NCBI GenBank assembly: GCA_024998705.1
Contig: JACOEF010000496.1
Location: 1 to 7,075, forward strand
Reading direction: 5' to 3'
Length of the DNA stretch: 7,075 nt
From: Nitrospira sp.
Lineage (GTDB): Bacteria; Nitrospirota; Nitrospiria; Nitrospirales; Nitrospiraceae
A program made the position numbers and the translations under genes. This document shows positions 6,326 to 7,075 of this stretch, one piece after another. The notes under the pieces are model-generated. The model was given only the letters and a program-made list of their open reading frames with translations, did no database searches and was not told the origin of the DNA. Position 1 is the stretch's first letter. Each line of letters starts with the position of its first letter.

Positions 6326-7075
6326 ATGAAACTAGTCTTCGTCAATCGCTTCTTCTATCCGGACCATTCCGCCACAAGCCAGCTGTTGACCGACTTGGGC
6401 CTTCACTTAGCCAAATCCGGAACAGCTGTGTTCGTCGTCACGGGAAGGCAAGTCTATGACGATCCGACTGTCGCGCTCCCGGCAAGGTCAACCGTCCAAG
6501 GAGTCGAGATCCTACGTGTCTGGACCAGCCGTTTCGGGCGCGGTCGACTCTGGGGGCGAGCAATCGACTACGGCACGTTTTACCTGAGCGCACTCTGGTG
6601 TCTTCTGAAACATGTCCGCTCGGGTGATGTCATCGTCGCCAAGACCGACCCGCCTCTCATTTCAGTCGTCGCCGCCGTTGTGAGCAAAGTCAGAGGCGCA
6701 GTCTTGATCAACTGGATTCAAGATCTCTTTCCCGAAGTCGCGTCCGCCCTAGCGGTGCAGGGAGCCGGCTGGTTGGAACAACCACTCCGCAACCTGAGAA
6801 ATCGATCTCTGCGAACAGCCCGGTGTAAGGTCGTGATCGGCGAAGGCATGGCAAGTAAACTGCGGGATGAGGGACTTCAACCGGACACGATACGCGTCAT
6901 CCATAATTGGGCCGATGGCCTGGCGATTCGACCAGTCGAGCGGGAGAAGAATGACCTGAGGATCGAGTGGGGACTGCAAAACAAATTCGTGGTCGGATAC
7001 TCCGGCAACTTCGGAAGGGCCCACGAGTTCGAGACGATCTTGTCGGCGGCAGGGTTGCTGCGTGTGGAAAACCAT
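6326..7075 (+). CDS. WbuB-like GT4 glycosyltransferase (3' end outside the window)
   Basis: The frame is open to the window edge, giving 250 residues of a family that is usually around 400 long. It starts KLVFVNRFFYPDHSATSQLL (2-21), the typical N-terminus of WbuB-type enzymes. This is followed by VFVVTGR (35-41), VIVAKTDPPLISVVAA (102-117), LINWIQDLFPEVA (127-139), a characteristic block of the group, VVIGEGMASKLR (169-180), VIHNWAD (191-197), and the opening of the donor domain at VVGYSGNFGRAHEFETI (222-238). Such enzymes add amino sugars such as N-acetyl-fucosamine to lipid-linked glycans in some characterised clusters; the specificity here is unknown. ATG 6326 is preferred because it matches the family N-terminus. 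ATG 6311, in frame, would add five residues, and neither start has a convincing ribosome binding site. It follows the restored GT2 stop by 12-27 bases, so it is probably co-transcribed. Confidence 0.9.
   Translation, partial: MKLVFVNRFFYPDHSATSQLLTDLGLHLAKSGTAVFVVTGRQVYDDPTVALPARSTVQGVEILRVWTSRFGRGRLWGRAIDYGTFYLSALWCLLKHVRSGDVIVAKTDPPLISVVAAVVSKVRGAVLINWIQDLFPEVASALAVQGAGWLEQPLRNLRNRSLRTARCKVVIGEGMASKLRDEGLQPDTIRVIHNWADGLAIRPVEREKNDLRIEWGLQNKFVVGYSGNFGRAHEFETILSAAGLLRVENH

Noticed and set aside
6749..7075. Minus-strand frame of 108 codons at the right edge.
   Set aside because: It is the reverse shadow of the WbuB-like glycosyltransferase, whose conserved motifs read clearly on the + strand.

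Overview
The window reads as part of a surface-polysaccharide (O-antigen, capsule or exopolysaccharide) gene cluster. All recognisable genes are on the + strand and closely spaced, as in one or a few operons. A WaaL/Wzy-type polymerase or ligase, a WcaF-type acetyltransferase and a WaaE-like GT2 enzyme together point to a Gram-negative bacterium. The protein style recalls Nitrospirota or Proteobacteria, but this is an impression and I cannot assign a genus.

Layout: (1) 1-69 may hold the last codons of an upstream gene. (2) 63-1271 is a polytopic O-antigen ligase/polymerase-like protein, ending in a perfect 19-base palindrome that spans its stop codon. (3) 1272-1437 is a non-conserved-looking gap with two overlapping short reading frames of unknown status. 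(4) 1438-2244 is an FkbM-type SAM-dependent methyltransferase. (5) 2340-3482 and (6) 3570-4733 are two different GT-B glycosyltransferases (GT4-like). (7) About 4717-5322 is a WcaF-like left-handed beta-helix acetyltransferase, overlapping the gene before it and sharing an ATGA stop/start with the gene after it. (8) 5319-6298 is a GT2 glycosyltransferase of the WaaE/KdtX-like type, split by a one-base frameshift at a run of six T. (9) 6326-7075 is the N-terminal 250 residues of a WbuB-like GT4 glycosyltransferase that runs off the window.

A working model: the glycosyltransferases build a repeat unit on a lipid carrier at the cytoplasmic membrane, the acetyltransferase and FkbM methyltransferase decorate it, and the polymerase/ligase acts on the flipped product in the periplasm. 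No flippase, chain-length regulator, ABC exporter, initiating phosphoglycosyltransferase or nucleotide-sugar synthesis gene is present here. No RNA gene, CRISPR array, insertion sequence or convincing factor-independent terminator was seen. Hand counts of sample lines suggest that the first about 4.7 kb is on average more AT-rich than the last about 2 kb, with local variation. The most noteworthy point is the GT2 frameshift: the two halves join into a full-length family member if one base is restored.
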